Below are positions 14,648 to 21,403 of a stretch of DNA of 24,336 nucleotides, piece by piece. The stretch is from NCBI GenBank assembly GCA_937915065.1, contig CALDMR010000165.1:1-24336 (forward strand). Direction: 5' to 3'. Source of the stretch: an uncultured Clostridia bacterium (GTDB lineage: Bacteria > Bacillota > Clostridia > Oscillospirales > Oscillospiraceae). A program made the translations under genes and the position numbers. The notes beneath the pieces were generated by a model. It was given only the letters and a program-made list of their open reading frames with translations. It made no database searches and was not told where the DNA came from. How positions within the stretch are numbered: the first letter of the stretch is position 1; each line of letters opens with the position of its first letter.

Positions 14648-15466
14648 TTACAGGTCACCTCGCTTATCGCCCTTGTATTCGATCACGGTTTTCACAATCA
14701 GGATCAGAATGGCCAGCACCACCAGAATGGAGGAAACCGCAAAGGCGGGGGCATAGCTGTATTCCTGGTACAGCGATTCGATATACAGGGGCAGTGTCAG
14801 AGTCCGGCCCCGCAGCCGGCCGGAGAGGACGCTTACCGCGCCGAATTCCCCCAGGGCCCGGGCCGTGCACAAAACGATCCCGTACAGCAGGGCCCATTTG
14901 ATGTGGGGAAAGGTGATCTTCCGGAAGATGGTGAAGCCGCCGGCGCCCATCAGGGCGGCGGCCTCCTCCTCGTCGGTGCCCCGGGCGTCCAGCACGGGGA
15001 TGATCTCCCGGGACACATAGGGCAGGGTGACGAAAATGGTGGCCAGCACAATGCCGGGGATGGCATACACCACGCGGATGCCCGCCGTGGTCAGCAGCGG
15101 GTAGATGGGACTGAAGCGGCCGAAGGTCAGCAGGAAAATCAGGCCCGCAATGACCGGGGAAACGGACAGGGGCAGATCCACAAAGGTGTTGAGGATCTTA
15201 TAGCCGAAGAAGCGGTAGCGCGTCAGGCTCCAGGCGGCGAACAGGCCGAAGATGGTGTTCACGGCCACGGCGACCAGCACCGTGACCAAAGTCAAAGCCA
15301 GGGCCTGCATGGCATACGTGTCGGTGATGGAGGAAAGATACACCCCCAGCCCCCGGCTGAAGGCCTGGGCCAGAACAAAGAGCAGGGGGACGATCAGAAA
15401 CAGGGTAAGAAAGGCGACAGTCAGGCCGATCAGCAGCCTGGGCACCCATTTTCCGCTTTGCTGCAT
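14648..15466 (-). CDS. cysW: Sulfate ABC transporter permease CysW
   Basis: A 272-residue inner-membrane permease, one half of the sulfate channel together with CysT. About six hydrophobic helices are visible. The cytoplasmic coupling helix (EAA loop) reads EEEAAALMGAGGFTIFRKITFPHIKWALLYG, which docks onto CysA. ARALGEFGAVSVLSG, typical of CysW, follows. The ATG at 15466 is preceded by a G-rich ribosome site that includes a run of eight G residues (15480-15473 on the minus strand), 14 bases after the cysT stop. Its stop is one base from the cysA start, so translation is probably coupled. Confidence 0.93.
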   Translation of the reverse strand: MQQSGKWVPRLLIGLTVAFLTLFLIVPLLFVLAQAFSRGLGVYLSSITDTYAMQALALTLVTVLVAVAVNTIFGLFAAWSLTRYRFFGYKILNTFVDLPLSVSPVIAGLIFLLTFGRFSPIYPLLTTAGIRVVYAIPGIVLATIFVTLPYVSREIIPVLDARGTDEEEAAALMGAGGFTIFRKITFPHIKWALLYGIVLCTARALGEFGAVSVLSGRLRGRTLTLPLYIESLYQEYSYAPAFAVSSILVVLAILILIVKTVIEYKGDKRGDL

Positions 15467-15480
15467 GCTTCTCCCCCCCC

Positions 15481-16365
15481 TTACCGCGCGCCCACGCGCT
15501 TGGCGGCGCGGGACTGGATCACATTCATGGCAAACAGCACCAGAAAGGCGATGACCAGCATCACCAGGGCAATGGCGGTGGCGCCGGCGTAGTCGTACTC
15601 CTGGAGCTCTGTCATGATCAGCAGGGGCGCGATCTCCGTTTCATAGGGCTTGTTGCCGGCGATGAATACCACGCTGCCGTACTCGCCGATGCTGCGGGCA
15701 AAGGCCAGGCCGAAGCCCGTCAGCATGGCCGGGCGGATTTCGGGAAAGATGACCCGCCAGAAGATCTGCGCCCGGGAGGCGCCCAGGATAAAGGCCGCCT
15801 CTTCCGAGCGGGGGTCCACCTTTTCCAGCACCGGCTGGATGGAGCGGGTGACAAAGGGGATGCCAACGAAGATCATGGCGATCACGATGCCCGCCCGGGT
15901 GTAGGCCGGGGCAGGCAGGCCGAGGGAGGACAGGAAACCGCCGATCAGGCCGGTGTTGGCCGTCAGCGAGGTGAGGGCCATGCCGGCCACCACCGTGGGC
16001 AGGGCAAAGGGCAGCTCGATCATTCCGTCCAGCAGCCGCTTGCCGGGGAACTGATAGCGCACCAGCACCCAGGCCATGACCAGCCCCATGACCATGTTGA
16101 TCAGCGAGGCGATCAGGGCCGTTTCCAGGCTGACGGCAAAGCTCATCCATACCCGCCGGCGGGTGATGGTGGCAAAAAAGTCGGCGATGGTCAGATCCGC
16201 GCTGCTCCAGAAAATGGAGGTCAGGGGGATCAGGACGATCAGACTGAGCATGGTCAGGGTGACGCCCATGCTCAGGCCGAAGCCGGGGATGACCGATGTG
16301 GCGGTCAGAAACTTTTTGCTGCCGTCCGGTGCGGTGATGGGGGATCTCTTTTTTGTCACTGCCAT
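15481..16365 (-). CDS. cysT: Sulfate ABC transporter permease CysT (CysU)
   Basis: A 294-residue permease, partner of CysW. The N-terminus is a hydrophilic stretch of about 25 residues (KKRSPITAPDGSKKF), followed by about six membrane helices. The EAA loop reads SEEAAFILGASRAQIFWRVIFPEIRPAML, and the CysT/CysU-type ARSIGEYGSVVFIAGN follows. The start ATG lies inside the end of the binding-protein gene (10-base overlap) with GAGG ten bases upstream, which indicates translational coupling. It is the second gene of the four-gene importer operon. Confidence 0.93.
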   Translation of the reverse strand: MAVTKKRSPITAPDGSKKFLTATSVIPGFGLSMGVTLTMLSLIVLIPLTSIFWSSADLTIADFFATITRRRVWMSFAVSLETALIASLINMVMGLVMAWVLVRYQFPGKRLLDGMIELPFALPTVVAGMALTSLTANTGLIGGFLSSLGLPAPAYTRAGIVIAMIFVGIPFVTRSIQPVLEKVDPRSEEAAFILGASRAQIFWRVIFPEIRPAMLTGFGLAFARSIGEYGSVVFIAGNKPYETEIAPLLIMTELQEYDYAGATAIALVMLVIAFLVLFAMNVIQSRAAKRVGAR

Positions 16366-17405
16366 AGCTTTGTATCCTCGCTGGGTTCCATATTTTCGTA
16401 AATCAGATCAAAGATGCCGCCCTCTGAAAAATACTTCTCCTGGGCGGCGGCCCAGCCGCCGAAATCTTCGATGGTGGCCAGCTGCACAGACAGGTCGAAG
16501 CGGTCGCTGTATTCCTGGAGAATGGCCTCGTCGCAGGGGCGGTAGTAGTATTTTGCGGCCAAATGCTGGGCTTCGTCGGAGTATAAGTGCTCCAGATAGG
16601 CCGCGGCCAAGCGGCGGGTGCCGTTTACCCGGGTGACTTCATCCACCACCGCCACCGAGGGCTGGCAAAGGATGCTGATGGAGGGGGTGACGATTTCATA
16701 TTCCCCGGGATATTCTTCCATGGCCAGATAGGCCTCGTTTTCCCAGGCCAGCAGCACGTCGCCCTGGCCGTTTTCCACAAAAGATGTGGTGGAGCCCCGG
16801 GCCCCGGAATCCAGCACCAGTACGTTTTGATACAGGCGGGTGATAAAGTCGTTCACCCGGGTTTCGTCGCCGCCGTACAAAGTGTGGGCATAGGCCCAGG
16901 CGGCCAGGAAATTCCACCGGGCGCCGCCGGAGGTTTTGGGGTTGGGCGTGATCACCCCCACATCCTCCCGCACCAGGTCGTCCCAGTCGCAAATGGCCTT
17001 GGGGTTGCCCCGGCGCACCAGAAAGACGATGGTGGAGGTGTAGGGGGCGGAATCGTTGGGAAATTCATCGACCCAGCCCTCGTCGATCAGTCCCTCGTCG
17101 GCCAAAACCTGCACATCGGCTTCCAGCGCCAGGGTGACCACGTCCGCCGGCAGCCCCTGGGACACGGCCAGGGCCTGGGCACCGGAGCCGCCATGGGACT
17201 GGATCACCTCCAGGTTCCGGCCGGTTTCCTCTTTCCAGTAGGTTGTGAACAGGGCGTTGTACTCCTCGAAAAATTCCCGGGTGGGATCGTAGGACACATT
17301 GATCAGTTCCGGGCCGCCCAGTTTGGCGCAGCCCGCCAGCAGGGCGGAGGCCAGCAGCGCCACCGCCAGCAGCCGCGCGCCTGCTTTTCCCTGTGTTCCG
17401 CCCAT
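16356..17405 (-). CDS. sbp: Sulfate/thiosulfate-binding lipoprotein
   Basis: A 349-residue solute-binding protein that captures sulfate (or thiosulfate) outside the membrane and hands it to CysTW. A lipoprotein signal ends in the lipobox LLAGC (Cys26). The mature part carries the strong Sbp/CysP signatures NVSYDPTREFFEEYN, QSHGGSGAQALAV and ADVVTLALEADV, and later NPKTSGGARWNFLAAW, where the family binds the anion. A GTG at 17414 is also in frame, but the AAGGGG ribosome site would be one base away; the ATG at 17405 has ten-base spacing. It is the first gene of the operon. I found no convincing -35/-10 pair on this strand in the 199-base gap to the SDR gene. Sbp and CysP cannot be separated by eye. 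Confidence 0.93.
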   Translation of the reverse strand: MGGTQGKAGARLLAVALLASALLAGCAKLGGPELINVSYDPTREFFEEYNALFTTYWKEETGRNLEVIQSHGGSGAQALAVSQGLPADVVTLALEADVQVLADEGLIDEGWVDEFPNDSAPYTSTIVFLVRRGNPKAICDWDDLVREDVGVITPNPKTSGGARWNFLAAWAYAHTLYGGDETRVNDFITRLYQNVLVLDSGARGSTTSFVENGQGDVLLAWENEAYLAMEEYPGEYEIVTPSISILCQPSVAVVDEVTRVNGTRRLAAAYLEHLYSDEAQHLAAKYYYRPCDEAILQEYSDRFDLSVQLATIEDFGGWAAAQEKYFSEGGIFDLIYENMEPSEDTKLWQ

Positions 17406-17478
17406 TGTGTGCACGCCCCTTCCCTGCCCGGTTGCAATTTGACCGGATCGCGTATATACTGAATAAAATCGGGTGATT

Positions 17479-17506
17479 TTGATCTAAAATATCATTTTAT
17501 TATAAA
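17479..17506 (+). promoter_or_regulatory. Candidate promoter of the SDR gene
   Basis: TTGATC (17479-17484), 16 bases, TATAAA (17501-17506) lies in an AT-rich patch between the divergent sulfate operon and the SDR gene. The -10 box is 98 bases before the start codon. Confidence 0.5.
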
Positions 17507-17604
17507 CGCACCGGGCCGGAATGGCAAGCCCCCGGCGGAGATTCGCGCCGCCGGAACGGGCCCTTTCGACCGGGAACCGCGAACAGACAGGAGCTGAACA
17601 AAGG

Positions 17605-18339
17605 ATGAATGAAGTTGCATTGGTCACCGGCGCGGGCCGGGGGATCGGCCGGGCCATTGCCCTGAAACTGGCCGGAGCGGGCTATGATGTGGCCCTCAAT
17701 TACCGCACCAGCGCCCGGGAGGCGGAGGAAACCGCCAAAGAGATCATCGTTGCCGGCCGCCGGGCAATGGCGGTGCAGGCGGACGTGGCCGACGCCGGGG
17801 AAGTGGCCGCCATGGTGGCCCGGACGGAGGATGTGCTGGGGCCGGTTTCCCTGCTGGTCAACAACGCGGGCCTCTCCTGGTGGGGGCTGTTCCAGGATCT
17901 GGACTATGCCGCCTGGCGGCAGCTGTTTGCCGTCAATGTGGACGGAGCATATCACTGTATTCAGGCGGTGCTCCCCTGGATGCTCCGGGAAAAGCGGGGC
18001 AATATCATCAATGTGTCTTCGGTCTGGGGGCAGCGGGGCGCCGCCTGCGAGGCCGCCTATGCCGCCACCAAGGCGGCGCTGATCGGGCTCACCCGGTCTT
18101 TGGCGGCAGAACTGGCGCCCTCGGGCATCCGGGTCAATGCCGTGGCGCCAGGCTGCATTGAAACGGATATGCTGCAGTCCCTGGGGGCGGAGACGGTGGC
18201 CTCCCTGGCGGAGGAAACGCCCATGGGCCGGATCGGCGCCCCCGAGGATGTGGCCAAGGCGGTGCGCTTTCTGGCTTCGCCGGATGCGTCCTTCATCACC
18301 GGCCAGGTGCTGACCCTGGACGGCGGCTTTGCCCTTTGA
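17605..18339 (+). CDS. SDR family oxidoreductase, FabG-like
   Basis: A 244-residue classical short-chain dehydrogenase/reductase using NAD(P)H. Seen: the cofactor loop TGAGRGIG (8-15), NNAG (86-89), catalytic S139, Y152 and K156 (NVSSVWG ... YAATK), the PG motif in NAVAPGCIETDM, and a C-terminal LTLDGGF. It is closest in pattern to 3-oxoacyl-ACP reductase FabG, but it is not in a fatty-acid gene cluster, so the substrate may be another keto compound or sugar. The arginine in the loop suggests but does not prove NADPH preference. The frame opens at 17521; the ATG at 17605 is chosen because family members begin one strand before TGxxxGIG and AGGAG lies 11 bases upstream. It is divergent from the sulfate operon. 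Confidence 0.9.
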   Translation: MNEVALVTGAGRGIGRAIALKLAGAGYDVALNYRTSAREAEETAKEIIVAGRRAMAVQADVADAGEVAAMVARTEDVLGPVSLLVNNAGLSWWGLFQDLDYAAWRQLFAVNVDGAYHCIQAVLPWMLREKRGNIINVSSVWGQRGAACEAAYAATKAALIGLTRSLAAELAPSGIRVNAVAPGCIETDMLQSLGAETVASLAEETPMGRIGAPEDVAKAVRFLASPDASFITGQVLTLDGGFAL

Positions 18340-18435
18340 CCGCAGGGCGGAAAGGCGGCCGCCCTGCCTGCCGTTCCCCGAAAAGGGGCGGTTCGTTTAT
18401 TTTATCGCACCCGCTTTGGCAGTCAATACGATCTG

Positions 18436-18490
18436 AAAAAAGCAAGGCACAGCCGATGGATTTGGATCCGAAGGCTGTGCCTTGCTTTGT
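18436..18490 (-). terminator. Terminator of the second GNAT gene
   Basis: A perfect 16-bp stem (18439-18454 with 18473-18488) with an 18-base loop. On the minus strand it runs into six T residues, 48 bases after the GNAT stop. On the plus strand, where it can stop the SDR transcript, the T run is interrupted. The rest of the 18340-18536 gap shows only a small GC hairpin (18346-18367) and no gene. Confidence 0.8.
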
Positions 18491-18536
18491 TTGGCGTCTG
18501 ATCGCCGGGGGTTTGGTTTCGTGTTGTGCCGCCGGG

Positions 18537-19067
18537 TCAGCGCCGGCGCAGGTTGGCGTCGACATAGTGGCCGCCCAGAACGCGGCGCAGGGCGTCGCGG
18601 TAGGCTTCGTAGGTCACGGAAGCGTCCGTGGCCAGCAGTTCCATATCCGTGTCGTAAATGTGCATCTTGGCAATGGGGACAATGCCGTTGCGCAGGTAGA
18701 AATTCCGGCGGCGGCGGCGCAGCTCGGCATTGGGCGCGCCGGGCTCCTCCGGGTCCTCGATCTCCAGGCAGATGGGGGTGCCGGCATAGCGCTCCCGCAG
18801 GGCTTCCAGCACGGCGGTGCCGGTGCCGCCGTTGCGCTTGTTGGGGAAAATGGCGAGAAAATCGCCCAGCACCAGGCCGGGGCCGGGCAGCATGATCAAA
18901 ACGCCGCGCAGATCGTCCCCCTCTGCCACGGCCAAAAGTTCCGCTTTTCTTTCTTTTTGCAGCCGCTCCAGGGAGTTCCAGCTTTTGCGCTCGCAGGCGG
19001 GAAAGGCGCGGCGGTACAAGGCGCGCAGGGCGCCCCGCTCCTGCGGCGTGATGGGATGCAGTTCCAT
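18537..19067 (-). CDS. GNAT family N-acetyltransferase
   Basis: A 176-residue GNAT-fold protein. A degenerate motif A is seen in LGDFLAIFPNKRNGGTGTAVLEALRERY, where the NGGTGTAV loop should bind the CoA pyrophosphate. ICLEIEDPEEP and FYLRNGIVPI follow, matching the late strand and helix of the fold. The acceptor substrate is unknown; the pattern recalls the many small clostridial GNAT proteins of unknown role. The frame opens at 19103, but ATG 19067 has a full AGGAGGG site eight bases upstream. It is transcribed away from recJ. A consensus -35 lies at 19155-19150, and a nine-base-pair hairpin (19093-19115) sits in its leader just before the ribosome site. Confidence 0.8.
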   Translation of the reverse strand: MELHPITPQERGALRALYRRAFPACERKSWNSLERLQKERKAELLAVAEGDDLRGVLIMLPGPGLVLGDFLAIFPNKRNGGTGTAVLEALRERYAGTPICLEIEDPEEPGAPNAELRRRRRNFYLRNGIVPIAKMHIYDTDMELLATDASVTYEAYRDALRRVLGGHYVDANLRRR

Positions 19068-19126
19068 GGGCAATGCCCTCCTTTTCAAATTCCGGCCATT
19101 CAAGGGGAATGGCCGTATTGCCCTCT

Positions 19127-19155
19127 ACCATACCCGAAAAGAGGGGGGCTGTCAA
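19127..19155 (-). promoter_or_regulatory. Promoter of the second GNAT gene
   Basis: On the minus strand, a perfect TTGACA (19155-19150), 17 bases, TATGGT (19132-19127). Its -35 box overlaps the first arm of the palindrome at 19154-19172. Confidence 0.6.
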
Positions 19156-19172
19156 ATTTCCCCGGGAAATTT
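19154..19172. promoter_or_regulatory. Candidate operator palindrome between divergent promoters
   Basis: AAATTTCCC-C-GGGAAATTT is a perfect inverted repeat with nine-base arms and a one-base centre. It overlaps the -35 box of the GNAT gene and ends 22 bases before the -35 box of recJ, which suits a repressor site. No T run follows, so it is not a terminator. No regulator gene is adjacent. Confidence 0.45.
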
Positions 19173-19193
19173 TCCGGCTTTGGTGAGAAAATA

Positions 19194-19222
19194 GTGACAG
19201 AAGGGCGAAAAGGTACTATAAT
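19194..19222 (+). promoter_or_regulatory. recJ-rel promoter
   Basis: GTGACA (19194-19199), 17 bases, TATAAT (19217-19222): five of six and six of six matches with ideal spacing. The leader to the recJ start is about 80 bases. Confidence 0.75.
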
Positions 19223-19310
19223 AAAGTGTCTACATATAACCATTGCTTTTTTCGCGGCGCAGGAGATGCGGCGCGATCCCATGAAAACAAGAAGAAAGGA
19301 GGCGCAGGCC

Positions 19311-21398
19311 ATGAAATTTCAGCGCTGGAATATCCGGGAAACAGACGAGAGCGCGGTGCGTGCCCTGATGGATGCGGGATATCCCTATCTGATCTCCACA
19401 GTGCTGGCCCCGCGGGGCGTTTGCACGGCCCAACAGGCGGACAGCGTCCTGCGGCAGGACGAAGCCCTGTCCCTGGACCCCATGGACATGATGGATATGG
19501 ACAAGGCCGTGGCGCGCCTTCGCAGAGCCCTGGAGGCCGGGGAGAAAATCGCCGTGTTTGGCGACTATGACGTGGACGGCATTACCGCCACATGCCTGGT
19601 GACCGACGCGCTGCGCCGGGCCGGGGGAAACTGCGTGTATTATATTCCCCACCGGATCGATGACGGCTATGGCCTGAACAGCGAGGCCCTGCGGAAACTG
19701 AAAGAAGACGGAGTGTCGCTGGTGGTTACCGTGGACTGCGGCATCACCGGCGTGGAGGAAGCTGCCTTTGCCCGGGAGATCGGCCTGGATCTGGTCATCA
19801 CCGACCACCACGAATGCAAGGATGTTCTGCCTGGCGCGGAGGCGGTGGTCAATCCCCACCGCAGCGACTGTGCCTACCCCTTCAAAAACCTGGCGGGCGT
19901 GGGCGTGGCGCTGAAGCTGGTGATGGCCTTGGCGGGCCGGGAGCGCTACGAGGCGATGTTTACCCGCTACTGCACTTTGGCGGCCATCGGCACCGTGGCG
20001 GATGTGATGAGCATGACCGGCGAAAACCGCACCATCGTGCACCGGGGGCTGGAGGAACTGCCCAAGGCCGACTGCGTGGGGCTCCATGCCCTGCTGCGGG
20101 AGGCGGGACTGGAGGGCAAGGCCGTGTCCTCCACCAATATCGGCTTTGTGTTGGCTCCCCGCATCAACGCGGCGGGCCGTATGGGCCAGGCCAATATGGC
20201 GGCGGAGCTGTTTTTGACCGGCGACAGCGCCCGGGCGGCTCTGCTGGCCCGGGAACTGTGCGAGCTGAACCGGGAGCGCCAGCGGGTGGAGCAGACGATC
20301 TTTGCCGAGGCGGAGGAGCGCATTGCCCGCCTGCCGGAGGAGGAGCGCAGCGCCCTGGTGCTGGAAAGCGATACCTGGCATCAGGGGGTGGTGGGCATTG
20401 TGGCCTCCCGCCTGAGCGAAAAATACGCCTGCCCCAGCTTTATGATCCATCTCAACGGGGATGTGGGCAAGGGTTCCTGCCGCAGCTACGGCGGCTTCAA
20501 CCTGTTTGCCGCCCTGGAGCAGTGCCAGGAACTGCTGCTGGGCTTCGGCGGCCACGAACTGGCGGCGGGCTTTACCATCGAGCGGGGGCAGATCCCCGCC
20601 TTCCGGGAGAAGATGAACGCCATCGCCCGTGCCTTCCTCGGCGGCGGCTGTCCCGTGTCCAGCGTGGAGATCGACGCGCTGATCCATCATCCCAATCTGC
20701 TGAATTTGGGCGAGGTGGAGCAGCTGGCCGCCCTGGAGCCTTATGGGGCGGATAATCCCCGCCCCCTGTTCTGCATCCAGGGGCTGACGGTGGATTCGCT
20801 GCAAAATGTGGGCCAGAACAAACATCTGAAGCTGCGCTTTTCCAAGGGAACCACCCAGCTGGACGGCATCTTTTTTTCCGCCAATACGGAAACCTGCGGC
20901 GTGGGCCAGGGCGACCGGGTGGATGCGGCTTTTTATTTGAATATCAATGAATTTCGATCCAGCCGCACGCTGCAGATGCAGCTGGTAGACGTGCGCCTGT
21001 CCCGGGAGCCCAGCGTTCGGGAGCGGGAGGATCTGGAGAAGATGCGCCGCTTTTTGGACGGCGAGGGGGTGACGGGCCAGGAGGCAGCCCACATGCTGCC
21101 CGAGCGGGCCCAGTTTGCCGCCTGCTGGCGCTGGCTGGACCGGACGCTGCCGGCGGAGGACGCCTGGCAGGCGCCCTGGCTGCCGCTGCTGCGGAGCATC
21201 GAAAAGCATTTGGGCGGGGTCGATCCCTTCCAGCGGGCCATGACGTGCCTGGCGGTGTTCTGCGAGCGGGGGCTGCTGCAGATCGAGGGCGAGGGCGACG
21301 AGCGCACGCTGCGGCGCCTGTCCATTGCGGAAAAGGCTGACCTGTCGGCCTCCCCCTACATGCAAACGCTGCAGATGATCATGCAAAGCAGGAGGTGA
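19311..21398 (+). CDS. recJ: Single-stranded-DNA-specific exonuclease RecJ
   Basis: A 695-residue 5'-3' single-strand DNA exonuclease used in recombination and mismatch/base-excision repair. DHH phosphoesterase motifs are visible: GDYDVDG (84-90), VDCGIT, DHHE (165-168), and the later GHELAAGFTI of the DHHA1 domain. An OB-like domain follows, then a C-terminal extension of about 130 residues, longer than E. coli RecJ (577) and shorter than the B. subtilis protein (786). The frame is open back to 18336 across the GNAT gene on the other strand, but the ATG at 19311 has AAAGGAGG with eight-base spacing and begins at the family N-terminus. Its TGA is five bases before the rel start, so the two form an operon. 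Confidence 0.96.
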   Translation: MKFQRWNIRETDESAVRALMDAGYPYLISTVLAPRGVCTAQQADSVLRQDEALSLDPMDMMDMDKAVARLRRALEAGEKIAVFGDYDVDGITATCLVTDALRRAGGNCVYYIPHRIDDGYGLNSEALRKLKEDGVSLVVTVDCGITGVEEAAFAREIGLDLVITDHHECKDVLPGAEAVVNPHRSDCAYPFKNLAGVGVALKLVMALAGRERYEAMFTRYCTLAAIGTVADVMSMTGENRTIVHRGLEELPKADCVGLHALLREAGLEGKAVSSTNIGFVLAPRINAAGRMGQANMAAELFLTGDSARAALLARELCELNRERQRVEQTIFAEAEERIARLPEEERSALVLESDTWHQGVVGIVASRLSEKYACPSFMIHLNGDVGKGSCRSYGGFNLFAALEQCQELLLGFGGHELAAGFTIERGQIPAFREKMNAIARAFLGGGCPVSSVEIDALIHHPNLLNLGEVEQLAALEPYGADNPRPLFCIQGLTVDSLQNVGQNKHLKLRFSKGTTQLDGIFFSANTETCGVGQGDRVDAAFYLNINEFRSSRTLQMQLVDVRLSREPSVREREDLEKMRRFLDGEGVTGQEAAHMLPERAQFAACWRWLDRTLPAEDAWQAPWLPLLRSIEKHLGGVDPFQRAMTCLAVFCERGLLQIEGEGDERTLRRLSIAEKADLSASPYMQTLQMIMQSRR

Positions 21399-21403
21399 GC
21401 GCA

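Noticed and set aside
18439..18488. Small RNA or element from a long hairpin
   Set aside because: The stem with T runs at the end of a gene is fully explained as a terminator.
18336..19310. N-terminal extension of recJ by 325 codons
   Set aside because: The stretch crosses the GNAT gene in antisense and the recJ promoter. The ATG at 19311 has a perfect ribosome site and matches the RecJ family start.
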